A stretch of DNA of 64,000 nt from Spirosoma sp. KUDC1026 (GTDB taxonomy: Bacteria > Bacteroidota > Bacteroidia > Cytophagales > Spirosomataceae): the NCBI RefSeq assembly GCF_013375035.1, contig NZ_CP056032.1, positions 1,348,001-1,412,000 on the forward strand, read 5' to 3'. Below, in pieces: positions 35,293 to 44,524 of this stretch. Below the pieces are notes generated by a model, which ran no database searches, was not told the origin of the DNA, and was given only the letters and a program-made list of their open reading frames with translations. The position numbers and the translations under genes are program-made. The number at the start of each line of letters is the position of its first letter. The first letter of the stretch is position 1.

Positions 35293-35901
35293 ATGTTTTT
35301 AACCGAATCTGCTCTCTGGACTGCGTTTCAGCGTGGTGACGTAAATGCTTTTGAGGAAATCTACCGGACTCATTCGGCACCACTGTTTGCGTATGGAAAA
35401 CGTTTGTGTGCCGACCACGATCTGGTTCAGGATACAGTTCAGGATATTTTCGTCGAAATCTGGACACGGCGGGCTACGCTCCGTAATCTGCATACCATTA
35501 AGTATTACCTGTTTCGGATTATGCGCAACAAGCTGGCGCGGCTGCATCAGAAGGCGGCTGTGCTGGTTCACGACGATGAACTGTCCTTCGATTTTCAGCG
35601 CCTGTTCAGCCCGGCTGTCGATGATCTGATCACGCAGCAGGAAACCAGTGCCGAGCAGGTAGCCCGGCTGCAGCAGTCAATTCGCCAGCTGCCGGGGCGG
35701 CAGCGCGAAGCTATCATACTGGCTTTCTACGATAACTTCAGCAACGAAGAGATTGCCGGAATTATGGGCATCAACCACCAGTCGGTGATCAACCACCTGA
35801 ACCGGGGGCTAACCACGCTGCGTGATCTGCTGGCCAACCTGCCAGCGTTGCTGGCCGTTCTGCTGAATACACTGGCAGAAAGCTCGTTCTGGCCGGTTTA
35901 G
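35293..35901 (+). CDS. ECF RNA polymerase sigma factor (FecI-like)
   Basis: A 202-residue sigma-70 family factor with region 2 (FQRGDVNAFEEIYRTHSAPL; DLVQDTVQDIFVEIWTRRAT) and region 4 (LPGRQREAIILAFYDNFSNE followed by EIAGIMGINHQSVINHLNRG). It is of the Bacteroidota FecI type that controls a downstream SusC/SusD locus. Its presumed anti-sigma factor follows after 92 bp. The C-terminus is extended by a hydrophobic tail (LPALLAVLLNTLAESSFWPV), which is unusual for the family. Confidence 0.95.
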   Translation: MFLTESALWTAFQRGDVNAFEEIYRTHSAPLFAYGKRLCADHDLVQDTVQDIFVEIWTRRATLRNLHTIKYYLFRIMRNKLARLHQKAAVLVHDDELSFDFQRLFSPAVDDLITQQETSAEQVARLQQSIRQLPGRQREAIILAFYDNFSNEEIAGIMGINHQSVINHLNRGLTTLRDLLANLPALLAVLLNTLAESSFWPV

Positions 35902-35993
35902 CCAGATTCCATCAAAAAATCGAAAAAAATCAGAAACGTGTTGAGTTGGAAACGACGATTCTCGCCACTTACTCATGAGAAGCCTCGTTGACT

Positions 35994-37103
35994 ATGGACG
36001 ACCAGTACTATACGTACAAAGATTTTTTAGCAGACTCCTACTTTCGGCAGTGGATAAAACAGCCCGACGAAGCCTCGACGCTTTACTGGCAAACGTTCCT
36101 GGCCGAGCATCCGGAGCATAGCGCCAGTATGGCGCAGGCTGCGGACGTATTACGTTCGCTCGCAGCGGCTACGGAACAACTGGCCGAACCCGTAACCAAG
36201 GCCGAACAGGATGCTGCCTGGCTGGCTATCCGCCAACGGATTGGGGCCGACGGGCAAACGAATCCTTTACTGAATCGCAATCAACCCTTGTGGGGCTGGT
36301 TATACATTGCCGCTTCGGTATGCCTGATTGCGGGTCTGAGCTGGTGGGGGCTGCGGGTGAACAAAGAGCAGGCCATTCAACAGGCACCGGTTGCCCTGGA
36401 AAGTCGGTATGTCAAGCAAAAGAATACAGGGAGCAAACCCTTGCTGGTCAACCTGCCCGATGGTAGTTCGGTAATCCTGCAAACCAACAGCCAGCTCACC
36501 TACGAACGAGCATTCGATAAAGCCCAGCGCACGGTTTATTTGCAGGGCGAGGCTTTCTTTGAAGTGGCCAAGAATCGCCAGCGCCCGTTTCTGGTGCATG
36601 CCAATGAACTATGGACAAAAGTGCTGGGCACTAGTTTCAATATCCGGGCCTACGCCAACGACAAAGACGTAACGGTTACGGTACGATCGGGCCGGGTAGC
36701 GGTTTTTACGCTGAAAGAAGCCCGGAAACAGAACATAAACTCTCCGTCGCTGGAAGGAACAGTCCTGAACCCTAACCAGCAGATCGTCTTTGCCCGCCAC
36801 GAAGAGCGGCTGATTTCCCCCAAACGAATTACACCGATGATTCTGGCCCGTAAGGTTCCGGCTTTCAGTCCGGCCAGTTTCGTGTTTGAGGCAACACCCG
36901 TGTCGACCGTCTTTACCGAACTGGAGAAAGTATATGGTGTCCGGATCGCCTACGATAAGGCCGCTTTGGGCAACTGCCGCCTGACCGCCGATCTGACCGA
37001 CGAAACGCTGACCAATAAACTGGCAATCATCTGCAAAAGCATTGAAGCTAGTCATTCCTTTCGTCAGGATAGCGTAGTGGTAGTAGGACCGGGCTGCCGT
37101 TGA
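35994..37103 (+). CDS. FecR-family anti-sigma factor
   Basis: A 369-residue single-pass inner-membrane regulator that holds the ECF sigma factor until the outer-membrane receptor signals. The ATG at 35994 gives MDDQYYTYKDFLADSYFRQW, the usual cytoplasmic N-terminus. One membrane helix lies near residues 100-120 (LYIAASVCLIAGLSWWGL). The FecR domain follows (LVNLPDGSSVILQTNSQLTY; VYLQGEAFFEVAKNRQRPFL; VLGTSFNIRAY). The C-terminal STN-like DUF4974 module (FVFEATPVSTVFTELEKVYG) contacts receptors of the STN type. The partner is the SusC at 37508. Confidence 0.94.
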   Translation: MDDQYYTYKDFLADSYFRQWIKQPDEASTLYWQTFLAEHPEHSASMAQAADVLRSLAAATEQLAEPVTKAEQDAAWLAIRQRIGADGQTNPLLNRNQPLWGWLYIAASVCLIAGLSWWGLRVNKEQAIQQAPVALESRYVKQKNTGSKPLLVNLPDGSSVILQTNSQLTYERAFDKAQRTVYLQGEAFFEVAKNRQRPFLVHANELWTKVLGTSFNIRAYANDKDVTVTVRSGRVAVFTLKEARKQNINSPSLEGTVLNPNQQIVFARHEERLISPKRITPMILARKVPAFSPASFVFEATPVSTVFTELEKVYGVRIAYDKAALGNCRLTADLTDETLTNKLAIICKSIEASHSFRQDSVVVVGPGCR

Positions 37104-37507
37104 TCCTTACGGGGTTCTCAACAGGAAAACAAAATAAAGCCTGCATAAGCGCAGCGGGCTATTAGGCGCAGCGAATTTCATTTCACTAAACCCACCTTTG
37201 CTCCGGGTAGGATCTTTTCAAAAAAGAAAGGCAAAAAAATACGTAGACAAGTGAGTTGAACGGGCCACTTTCTGCCAATTGCTTATGAAAGTGTACCGTT
37301 CGATGGGCCCGTATCCTTTTCGGATGCGCCACTCTGGCGGTAATCCGTTCCCGAAGCTACTTTCCTTCATCCCCGCCCTCAATAAAAATGATTATCACTT
37401 AACCCCTTGGCTATGAAAACGAAAAACGCTGCCTGCTGACGTATTACAGCCGAAGTCGGCTGGTTCTTATCTACGCATTTTTAGTAACAAACCTTCGATA
37501 ACGTAAT
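37104..37507 (+). other. leader region of the SusC/SusD operon, no gene
   Basis: A 404-bp gap between the anti-sigma gene and SusC with no supported gene. It contains an eight-codon frame, MKTKNAAC and stop (37413-37439), which could be a leader peptide or chance. I found no clear TAnnTTTG element, as expected if the block is read by the local ECF sigma factor. Confidence 0.4.
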
Positions 37508-40500
37508 ATGAGTAACCGTGTATCAAGAATTAGTACCAGATGGGAAGTGATGCGATGGATGCTGCTTCAACTGGTATTAACTATCGCCTTAACCTCCGGT
37601 TCTTTCGCGGCCGACAGCCGGGCGCAGGACGTACTAAGTAACAAAATTACAATCCAGCTCGCCAATCGGCCCATCAGCGACGTACTGAGCCGTATTGAAA
37701 AGCTGACCGACGTTAAGTTTTCCTACAGCCCTGACCTGATTCAGGCCGACCGGCGGGTGTCGATTGCCGCAACTAACGAACCACTTTCGCAGGTACTGAA
37801 TACGCTGCTGACTCCCCTGCAGATTAAATACGAACCGGTGGGGAGCCGGTTGGTGCTGACCCGGTTGCCGGAAAAAGCACTGAACCAGTCGGCAGCAGCG
37901 CCCACGTCGGTAGCCATTGCGGCTAGTGTGCCACCAGTAACGGTTAAAGGACGGGTACTGGATGAGCTGGGAAAACCCATTCCGGGCGCGACGGTACTGG
38001 TCAAAGGAACGTCGAACACTGGTACTGTAACCGACGCGAACGGAGCCTATACGCTGAACGTATCGGATGGCAACGTAACGCTGGTCGTTTCGTCGATTGG
38101 TTTTACGTCGCAGGAAGTGGCGCTCAAAGGGCGGGCAACTGTCGACGTGACCTTAGCGACCGACGTAAAATCGCTGAACGAAGTAGTCGTTGTCGGTTAT
38201 GGTACGCAGAAACGGTCGGAAGTGACGTCTGCCGTATCGACGGTTAAGGTAGAAGACTTCAACCAGGGTGGTACCCGGAACGCGCTGGACCTGGTCCAAG
38301 GTAAAGTAGCCGGTCTGCAGATCACCCGGACGCAGGGTAACAACCCCAACTCGAGCCCAGCGATTCAGCTGCGGGGGATTACATCGATCAACGGCTCTTT
38401 ATCGCCACTGATCGTTATTGACGGAATTCCGGGGGGTAACCTGGATCTGTTGCAGCAGGATGATATTGCGTCATTCGACGTGCTGAAAGACGGTTCAGCG
38501 GCTGCTATCTACGGTACCCGGGGTAACGCTGGTGTAATCCTGATCACCACGAAAAAAGGGAAGTCTGGCCCCGCCCGTTATGATTACTCTACTTATTTTC
38601 AGCACGAGTCTGTAGCGAAGCAGCCCCGCTTCCTGACACCGGAAGAATGGCGTTCGTACCGGAACGATCCGACCAACGTAAAGGCCGGGCAAATGCTGGA
38701 CCTGGGCGCATCGACCGACTGGTACGGCCAGCTTATTAACCGAGATAACTTGAGCCAGTACCACAATCTGGCTATGTCGGGTGGTGGCGAAAATGGCAGC
38801 TACCGAGCGTCGGTATATTATAACGGTGCTGATCCTATCACGCTGCAGAACTGGCGGAAGCAGTACGGCGGCCGGTTGAGCTTCAACCAGCGCGGACTGG
38901 ACAACCGGCTATCGGCCCAAATGAACCTGGCTACGAACATCAGCAACGCCAATCTACTGGGTGGACAGGCCGGTGATTTTGAGAATGCACTGGGCCGTAA
39001 CCCAACGCAACCCGTGTTCAATCCGAATGGTACGTATTACGAAGAGGGATCGACGACGAACCCGATTGGCCGGTTAAATCAGGAAAAAAACCTGCGTAAT
39101 CAGCAAACAACTTCGGGCGATTTCCGACTGACACTGGAGCCGATCGATGGCCTAAGGGCGTCGGCTTTCGGAGCTGTGGTCCGCGATTCCTGGAACGATA
39201 ATGAATACCGCTCCCGGGCGTCGCGTTTCTCGCAGATCGGTACGCTGAACGGTACTGCCGTAGCCGGAACAGGCTATGGCCGCAAATACAACCGATTGGC
39301 TAACAACTACACCTTTGAGTCAACGCTGGAATACGAACGGCTGGTCAAACAGGACCATAGCCTGCGCGCGCTGGTTGGGTATAGCTACCAGTACGGTGTC
39401 GTAGAAGAATTTTCCGGAGCAAGCAGTGGTTTCCTGAACGACGCCTTTGAAGAAAATAACCTGGGTGCGGGTAACTTCCTGACGCTGGGTAAATCATCAC
39501 TGGGTAGCTTCAAAGAAGACAACACGCTGGTTGCGTTTTTCGGTCGGTTGAACTATGCCTACAAAGACAAGTATATCGCGCAGTTCATTCTGCGTCGGGA
39601 AGGCTCGTCGCGTTTCGGGGCTAATAACAAGTTCGGTAACTTCCCGGCGGCCTCGGTTGGCTGGACCATCAGCAAAGAGAACTTCATGAGCAACGTGCAG
39701 TTCGTGAACACGCTGAAACTGCGCGTTGGGTATGGCGTAACGGGTAACCAGGGTATTCCGAACTACCAGTCGGTAGTACGGCTGAGCACGGGTAACTTCT
39801 ACCTGAACGACGACGGCGTATGGCGGCAGACTTACGGTCCGAGCAACAACCCAAACCCGAACCTGCGCTGGGAGCGCAAACAGGAGGTAAACGTTGGTCT
39901 TGACTTTGGTCTGTTCAACAACCGCCTGACGGGGGCTATCGAAGTCTACCAGCGCCGGACATCTGACCTGCTAGGCAGCTTCAACACGCAGTTGCCGCCG
40001 TTTGTGCAGTCGACTCTGTACACGAACGTGGGCGTGATCGATAACAAAGGGGTTGAACTTACCCTGAGCGGTTCGGTCATGCAGAAAGAGAATTTCCGTT
40101 GGGACATGGACGTAGCGGCCAGCACACAGAATAATAAACTGGTGTCCTTCTCGGATGATGTGTTCAAAGTAACCTTCCTGAACTTTGGTGATATCGGTGG
40201 TTTTGGCGCACTGGGAAATGCCATCCGGACCATTGAAGGTGGCCCGCTGGGCAGCTTCTACGGTAAACGATTTGCCGGGTTCACGCCCGAAGGCAAATGG
40301 CTGTTCTACAAAGCCACGGGCGAAGCGGTTACCGCCGACAAAATCGTTCCGAACGATGACTACGCATACATCGGCAACGGCATTCCGAAATACTACCTGT
40401 CCTGGACGAACCGGTTTCAGTACAAAAACTTCGACCTGACGGCTTTCTTCCGGGGTAAGTTTGGCTACGACATTCTGAACCTGCAGCAGGTGTTCTTCGG

Positions 40501-40831
40501 CAACAAGATTTACCTGCCAAACAACGTATTGCTGGATGCTATCACGCGCAACAACCAGATCAACGACGCGCTGCAGTACTCCGATTATTACCTGGAGCCG
40601 GGCGGTTTTGTGAAGCTTGATAACGTAACGCTGGGCTACAATTTCAAATTCAAGACGCCCCTGATCCGCAACCTGCGGCTGTACCTCACCGGGCGTAACC
40701 TGCTGACTATTACCCGCTACCGGGGCACAGACCCTGAAGTGGACGATACCGGTCTGGCACCGGGTATCGATGGTCGTGGTTTCTACCCACGCACACGCTC
40801 GTTCACGGCAGGTCTTAACATTGGCTTCTAA
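37508..40831 (+). CDS. SusC/RagA-family TonB-linked outer-membrane protein with STN domain
   Basis: A 1107-residue importer for a large substrate such as an oligosaccharide. In order: signal segment to about residue 38 (FAADSRAQ), STN signalling domain about 48-115 (IQLANRPISDVLSRIEKLTD), carboxypeptidase-like domain about 145-220 (VKGRVLDELGKPIPGATVLV), the SusC-specific linker SLNEVVVVGYGTQKRSEVTS, plug (ALDLVQGKVAGLQITRTQGN; GSAAAIYGTRGNAGVILITT), then barrel to RSFTAGLNIGF, with the terminal Phe. The STN domain links it to the FecR/FecI pair upstream, so substrate binding probably induces the locus. Confidence 0.97.
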   Translation: MSNRVSRISTRWEVMRWMLLQLVLTIALTSGSFAADSRAQDVLSNKITIQLANRPISDVLSRIEKLTDVKFSYSPDLIQADRRVSIAATNEPLSQVLNTLLTPLQIKYEPVGSRLVLTRLPEKALNQSAAAPTSVAIAASVPPVTVKGRVLDELGKPIPGATVLVKGTSNTGTVTDANGAYTLNVSDGNVTLVVSSIGFTSQEVALKGRATVDVTLATDVKSLNEVVVVGYGTQKRSEVTSAVSTVKVEDFNQGGTRNALDLVQGKVAGLQITRTQGNNPNSSPAIQLRGITSINGSLSPLIVIDGIPGGNLDLLQQDDIASFDVLKDGSAAAIYGTRGNAGVILITTKKGKSGPARYDYSTYFQHESVAKQPRFLTPEEWRSYRNDPTNVKAGQMLDLGASTDWYGQLINRDNLSQYHNLAMSGGGENGSYRASVYYNGADPITLQNWRKQYGGRLSFNQRGLDNRLSAQMNLATNISNANLLGGQAGDFENALGRNPTQPVFNPNGTYYEEGSTTNPIGRLNQEKNLRNQQTTSGDFRLTLEPIDGLRASAFGAVVRDSWNDNEYRSRASRFSQIGTLNGTAVAGTGYGRKYNRLANNYTFESTLEYERLVKQDHSLRALVGYSYQYGVVEEFSGASSGFLNDAFEENNLGAGNFLTLGKSSLGSFKEDNTLVAFFGRLNYAYKDKYIAQFILRREGSSRFGANNKFGNFPAASVGWTISKENFMSNVQFVNTLKLRVGYGVTGNQGIPNYQSVVRLSTGNFYLNDDGVWRQTYGPSNNPNPNLRWERKQEVNVGLDFGLFNNRLTGAIEVYQRRTSDLLGSFNTQLPPFVQSTLYTNVGVIDNKGVELTLSGSVMQKENFRWDMDVAASTQNNKLVSFSDDVFKVTFLNFGDIGGFGALGNAIRTIEGGPLGSFYGKRFAGFTPEGKWLFYKATGEAVTADKIVPNDDYAYIGNGIPKYYLSWTNRFQYKNFDLTAFFRGKFGYDILNLQQVFFGNKIYLPNNVLLDAITRNNQINDALQYSDYYLEPGGFVKLDNVTLGYNFKFKTPLIRNLRLYLTGRNLLTITRYRGTDPEVDDTGLAPGIDGRGFYPRTRSFTAGLNIGF

Positions 40832-40842
40832 TACGAATTTCC

Positions 40843-42471
40843 ATGAAACGATTACATAAAGGACTTTTATTGGGTGGCCTGCTAACCCTGTCGCTGGGAA
40901 TGAACGGCTGCACAGATCTGGACGAAACCCTGTACAGTTCCATCAACGCCAACGCGTTTTATAACAACCGCCAGGAAATCCTGTCGGGTGTGCTACGTCC
41001 CTACACCCACGCCAACGCCTGGGCAGCACCAACCGGGCAGCAGGGTTCCTGGCGTATGAACGAACTGTCGGCCGACCAGCTGGCCTGGCCGCAGAAAGGT
41101 CGTCACGGCTATGACGATGCGCAGTGGATTCGACTGCACGGCCATAGCTGGGTATTTACGGAGAATAACATGTGGAACCCCTGGTCGTTGCTGTTCACGG
41201 GGGTTGGTTTCTGCAACAGTACGCTGGGCGATTTCAGCCGGGTTGACTTCGCCCGCGCTGGCGTAAGTGAGCAGGAAAAAGCGGCTTTTATCGCCGAACT
41301 AAAGGTCTTCCGGGCGTATCACTACATGCGGCTGATGGATATGTATGGCAACATTCCTATCGTGACGGCGGTGGGTACGCCCCTCAGTCCGGCCACTGCC
41401 CCCCGGGCCGAAGTGTTTGCCTTTGTCGAGAAAGAGCTGAAGGAAAACGTCGATCTGCTCCCAAACCTGAGCAAAAGTCTGATCGGACGTATCACGAAGG
41501 CGGCCGGTTATTCTATGCTGGCCGAGCTGTACCTGAACGCCGAAGTATGGTCGGGAACCGCCCGCTGGGATGATTGTATCGCAGCCTGCGATAAGATTAT
41601 GCGGGGCGAAACAGGCGGCCTGAACGGCACGCCCGCGCTGGATGCCGACCTGCTGGCTACGTACAGCAACACCAACGATAACTCGAAGGAGATTCTGTTT
41701 CAGCTGGTCTACGACTTCCAGCAAACGCCAACGCGCTGCGGCTGGAACAGTGATTTCTACCATTTTCAGCAGCGGCTTATCTACGGCGGAGATGCCAACG
41801 GGAATAATGGGGTAGTCGTTATTCCGAGCGCCTATGATGCCTTCAAAGATAACGATCTGCGCAAATCGACCTGGATGCTGATCGGACCGCAGTTCCAGGC
41901 GCTTAACCCTACGCAGCCTGTACTGGGTACCGAGGAATATCGTGATAAGCAACTGGTATTCGTGAAGGAAATCCGGCGGGCCAGCGAGGGGAAAACCAGC
42001 TCAACGATGGTTGACGGGGAAGAAAACAGCGGAGCCCGGTTCAACAAATACCGGCCCGGTCGGCAGACGGAAGCCAAATACTGGAGCAACGACTGGTCGC
42101 TGTACCGGCTGACGGAGATCTACTTCGCCAAAGCCGAAGCGCTGATGCGGAAAAACGGCGGAGCCGCCACGGCCGAAGCCGTACAACTGATCAACGACTG
42201 CCGGAAGCGGGCGTTCAGCGCGGCTGACTTCACCAAAGAAGCGTATACGCCGACTACGTTGACACTAAACGAACTGCTGGCCGAGCGCGGACGCGAGTTT
42301 ATTTTCGAAGGGAAACGGCGGACGGATATGATCCGGTTTGGGGCCTTCACAACTACGAGCTGGTGGGATCATCAGCCCAGCGACCCAACGAAGCGGCTGT
42401 TCCCTGTTCCACAGCGTCAGCTGGCGGCCAATCCCAATCTAAAGCAGAATCCTGGTTATCCAGCGCAGTAG
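40843..42471 (+). CDS. SusD/RagB-family nutrient-binding lipoprotein
   Basis: The surface lid and substrate-binding partner of SusC; 542 residues, 11 bp after the SusC stop. The signal ends LSLGMNGC (lipobox C at about 23). The helical SusD core is recognised by AELKVFRAYHYMRLMDMYGN, ITKAAGYSMLAELYLNAEVW and YRLTEIYFAKAEALMRKNGG. The C-terminal RagB/SusD region has LLAERGREFIFEGKRRTDMI followed by RFGAF and RLFPVPQRQLAANPNLKQNP, both near-universal in the family. The ligand cannot be deduced. Confidence 0.97.
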   Translation: MKRLHKGLLLGGLLTLSLGMNGCTDLDETLYSSINANAFYNNRQEILSGVLRPYTHANAWAAPTGQQGSWRMNELSADQLAWPQKGRHGYDDAQWIRLHGHSWVFTENNMWNPWSLLFTGVGFCNSTLGDFSRVDFARAGVSEQEKAAFIAELKVFRAYHYMRLMDMYGNIPIVTAVGTPLSPATAPRAEVFAFVEKELKENVDLLPNLSKSLIGRITKAAGYSMLAELYLNAEVWSGTARWDDCIAACDKIMRGETGGLNGTPALDADLLATYSNTNDNSKEILFQLVYDFQQTPTRCGWNSDFYHFQQRLIYGGDANGNNGVVVIPSAYDAFKDNDLRKSTWMLIGPQFQALNPTQPVLGTEEYRDKQLVFVKEIRRASEGKTSSTMVDGEENSGARFNKYRPGRQTEAKYWSNDWSLYRLTEIYFAKAEALMRKNGGAATAEAVQLINDCRKRAFSAADFTKEAYTPTTLTLNELLAERGREFIFEGKRRTDMIRFGAFTTTSWWDHQPSDPTKRLFPVPQRQLAANPNLKQNPGYPAQ

Positions 42472-42487
42472 TCTGTATAAATACTTA

Positions 42488-42536
42488 ATTACCAACGATT
42501 TGTTGCCGATGCCAATCAGTAAGAATCGTTGGTAAT
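42488..42536 (+). terminator. hairpin between SusD and the DUF1080 gene
   Basis: Perfect 13-bp arms ATTACCAACGATT (42488-42500) and AATCGTTGGTAAT (42524-42536), followed by TTTC. It starts 17 bp past the SusD stop and 69 bp before the next gene, so it could end or attenuate the SusCD transcript, giving more transporter than enzyme. Confidence 0.65.
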
Positions 42537-42604
42537 TTTCTTAGGACAGTTGGATAGAACTTCTGTCCGGTTACTCCAGCTATTTTATTTAACCCTTTCA
42601 CATA

Positions 42605-44512
42605 ATGTTTTACCTCATTGCCGCCCAGGCGCGGACGATTGGACTTGGCGGATTACTCCTGAGTGGTCTGCTCGGTTCGGTATCAGGCCAGCCACAACCG
42701 ACGGGAGCGCAGCCCGGTACAATACCGCTGACGGATCTGCAGTCATTTCGACAAGCTGGCGGGGCATCATCTGGCGACGCAGCACCGGGTAAAAACTGGC
42801 GTATTGTTGGCGATGTCAACGCCGATCTGAGTCGCGAGAACACCATAACGACCAAAGCCGGAACGGGCGTACTGGTCAATCAGAACGACAGCAAAAACAA
42901 CAGTAACCTGCTGACGAAGTTCGAACACGGCGATATCGATCTCGAATTTGACTACCTGATGGCGAAAGGCTCCAACTCGGGCGTCTATCTGCAGGGACGA
43001 TACGAAATTCAGCTCATGGATAGCTGGGGTAGCAAAACCGCCAAAGTTGGTGACAATGGCTCCATCTACCAGCGCTGGGACGACAATCGGCCGGCCGGCC
43101 AGCAGGGCTACGAAGGGCAGGCCGCCCGCCAGAATGCCAGCCGGGCACCCGGTCTGTGGCAGCACATGCGGATCTCCTTCCTGGCTCCTCGCTTCGACGC
43201 CAGTGGCCGCAAAATTGAAAATGCCAAGATTATCCGGGCTGAGCTGAACGGCGTAACGATTCACGAAAATGTTACGTTGACTGGCCCAACCCGTGGTCCG
43301 TTGAAAAACGACGAAACCGCGAAGGGCCCGCTGCTGATTCAGGGCGATCACGGCCCCGTGGCGTTCCGGAATATTCGTTACGTAGCGTTTGATAAACCCC
43401 GGCCCGAACTGGTCGATCTGACCTATGCCGTGTACGGTGGTCAGTTCGACAAAGAACCTGGCAACGATAGCAACCCGCCCGAAGCAAAGGGCCCGGCCAA
43501 CGGACTGACGGCGGGCGTTACTCGTAACGCAAACAACTTCCTGATTCGCTATAACGGTACCCTGCGGGTGAAGGAAGCCGGTACATACACCCTGAGTCTG
43601 AACGGAGCTGGTGGGTTTACGCGGCTAAAGATCGGCGACAAAGTCGTTGTTCCCTGGAGTAATGCCGGTCGGCGTCCGGGCGTCCAGTTGACGCTGCCCG
43701 CTGGTGACCAACCGGTCGAGATCCTGTACTCGAAGCTGTCGGCCCGGGCTACCCCGTCGATTAATCTGGCATTGCAGGGCGACGGCCTGCGTGAGTTCAT
43801 CGTGGGCGATAACAGTGTCGAATTTGGGGGTGATGGCCCAATCTTAATCGATGCGCCGAAGACGACGGTTTTGCGTAGTTTCATGGATGTCCCGAACGAA
43901 AATGGGCAAGGGCGCCGGGTGCGTGTTACGCACGCGGTATCGGTGGGTAGTCCTGAGCAGGTCCATTATACGTACGACCTGGACAAAGGGGCTATCGTGC
44001 AGGTATGGCGTGGTCAGTTTCTCGATGCTACGCCCATGTGGAACAACCGGGGCGATGGTTCGTCGCGGCCAACGGGTATGGTACAGCGACTGGGCGTTCC
44101 AGCCCTGGCGATTGGCCGGATGGCCTCCGCGCAGGCAGCCTGGGCTACCGACACAGCAGGCAGCTCGTTTCGGCCATTGGGATATGCCTTGGACGAGAAC
44201 GACCAGCCGACGTTTATGTACACTGCACATGGCGTCAGCGTAGACGATGCCATTCGGGTACTGCCCAACGGCGAAGGAATCCGGCGGGAGATGACGTTTA
44301 AGAGCCCAGTGGATGGACTAGTTGCCCGGCTGGCCGAAGGAGGTTCTATCGAAACCCTGGCTGATAATAATTACCTGATTGATGGAAAAGCGTATTACCT
44401 GCGGCTGGACGACAGTAAGGGCCTCAAGCCTACCGTTCGGCAAATGGGGAACCGGCAGGAGCTGATTGTACCCGTGAAAAATAATACGCTGAGTTATTCG
44501 ATCCTATTCTGA
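42605..44512 (+). CDS. DUF1080 (3-keto-disaccharide hydrolase-type) protein with PA14-like module
   Basis: A 635-residue exported protein. After a signal segment (LGGLLLSGLLGSVSGQ), residues about 40-260 form the DUF1080 laminin-G-like fold: LDLEFDYLMAKGSNSGVYLQ, then GRYEIQLMDSWGSKT and PLLIQGDHGPVAFRNIRYV. The family includes 3-keto-disaccharide hydrolases and is related to GH16-like lectins. A second module at about 280-400 (FLIRYNGTLRVKEAGTYTLS; GGFTRLKIGD) resembles PA14 carbohydrate-binding domains. The C-terminal 200 residues are unrecognised. It lies 12 bp before the cytochrome protein, so the two products probably act on the same substrate in the periplasm. Confidence 0.85.
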   Translation: MFYLIAAQARTIGLGGLLLSGLLGSVSGQPQPTGAQPGTIPLTDLQSFRQAGGASSGDAAPGKNWRIVGDVNADLSRENTITTKAGTGVLVNQNDSKNNSNLLTKFEHGDIDLEFDYLMAKGSNSGVYLQGRYEIQLMDSWGSKTAKVGDNGSIYQRWDDNRPAGQQGYEGQAARQNASRAPGLWQHMRISFLAPRFDASGRKIENAKIIRAELNGVTIHENVTLTGPTRGPLKNDETAKGPLLIQGDHGPVAFRNIRYVAFDKPRPELVDLTYAVYGGQFDKEPGNDSNPPEAKGPANGLTAGVTRNANNFLIRYNGTLRVKEAGTYTLSLNGAGGFTRLKIGDKVVVPWSNAGRRPGVQLTLPAGDQPVEILYSKLSARATPSINLALQGDGLREFIVGDNSVEFGGDGPILIDAPKTTVLRSFMDVPNENGQGRRVRVTHAVSVGSPEQVHYTYDLDKGAIVQVWRGQFLDATPMWNNRGDGSSRPTGMVQRLGVPALAIGRMASAQAAWATDTAGSSFRPLGYALDENDQPTFMYTAHGVSVDDAIRVLPNGEGIRREMTFKSPVDGLVARLAEGGSIETLADNNYLIDGKAYYLRLDDSKGLKPTVRQMGNRQELIVPVKNNTLSYSILF

Positions 44513-44524
44513 CTATACCTACCC

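Noticed and set aside
42605..44512. Classical glycoside hydrolase in the SusCD locus
   Set aside because: The fold is DUF1080/LamG-like; I see no GH catalytic motif, so it is not called a GH family member.
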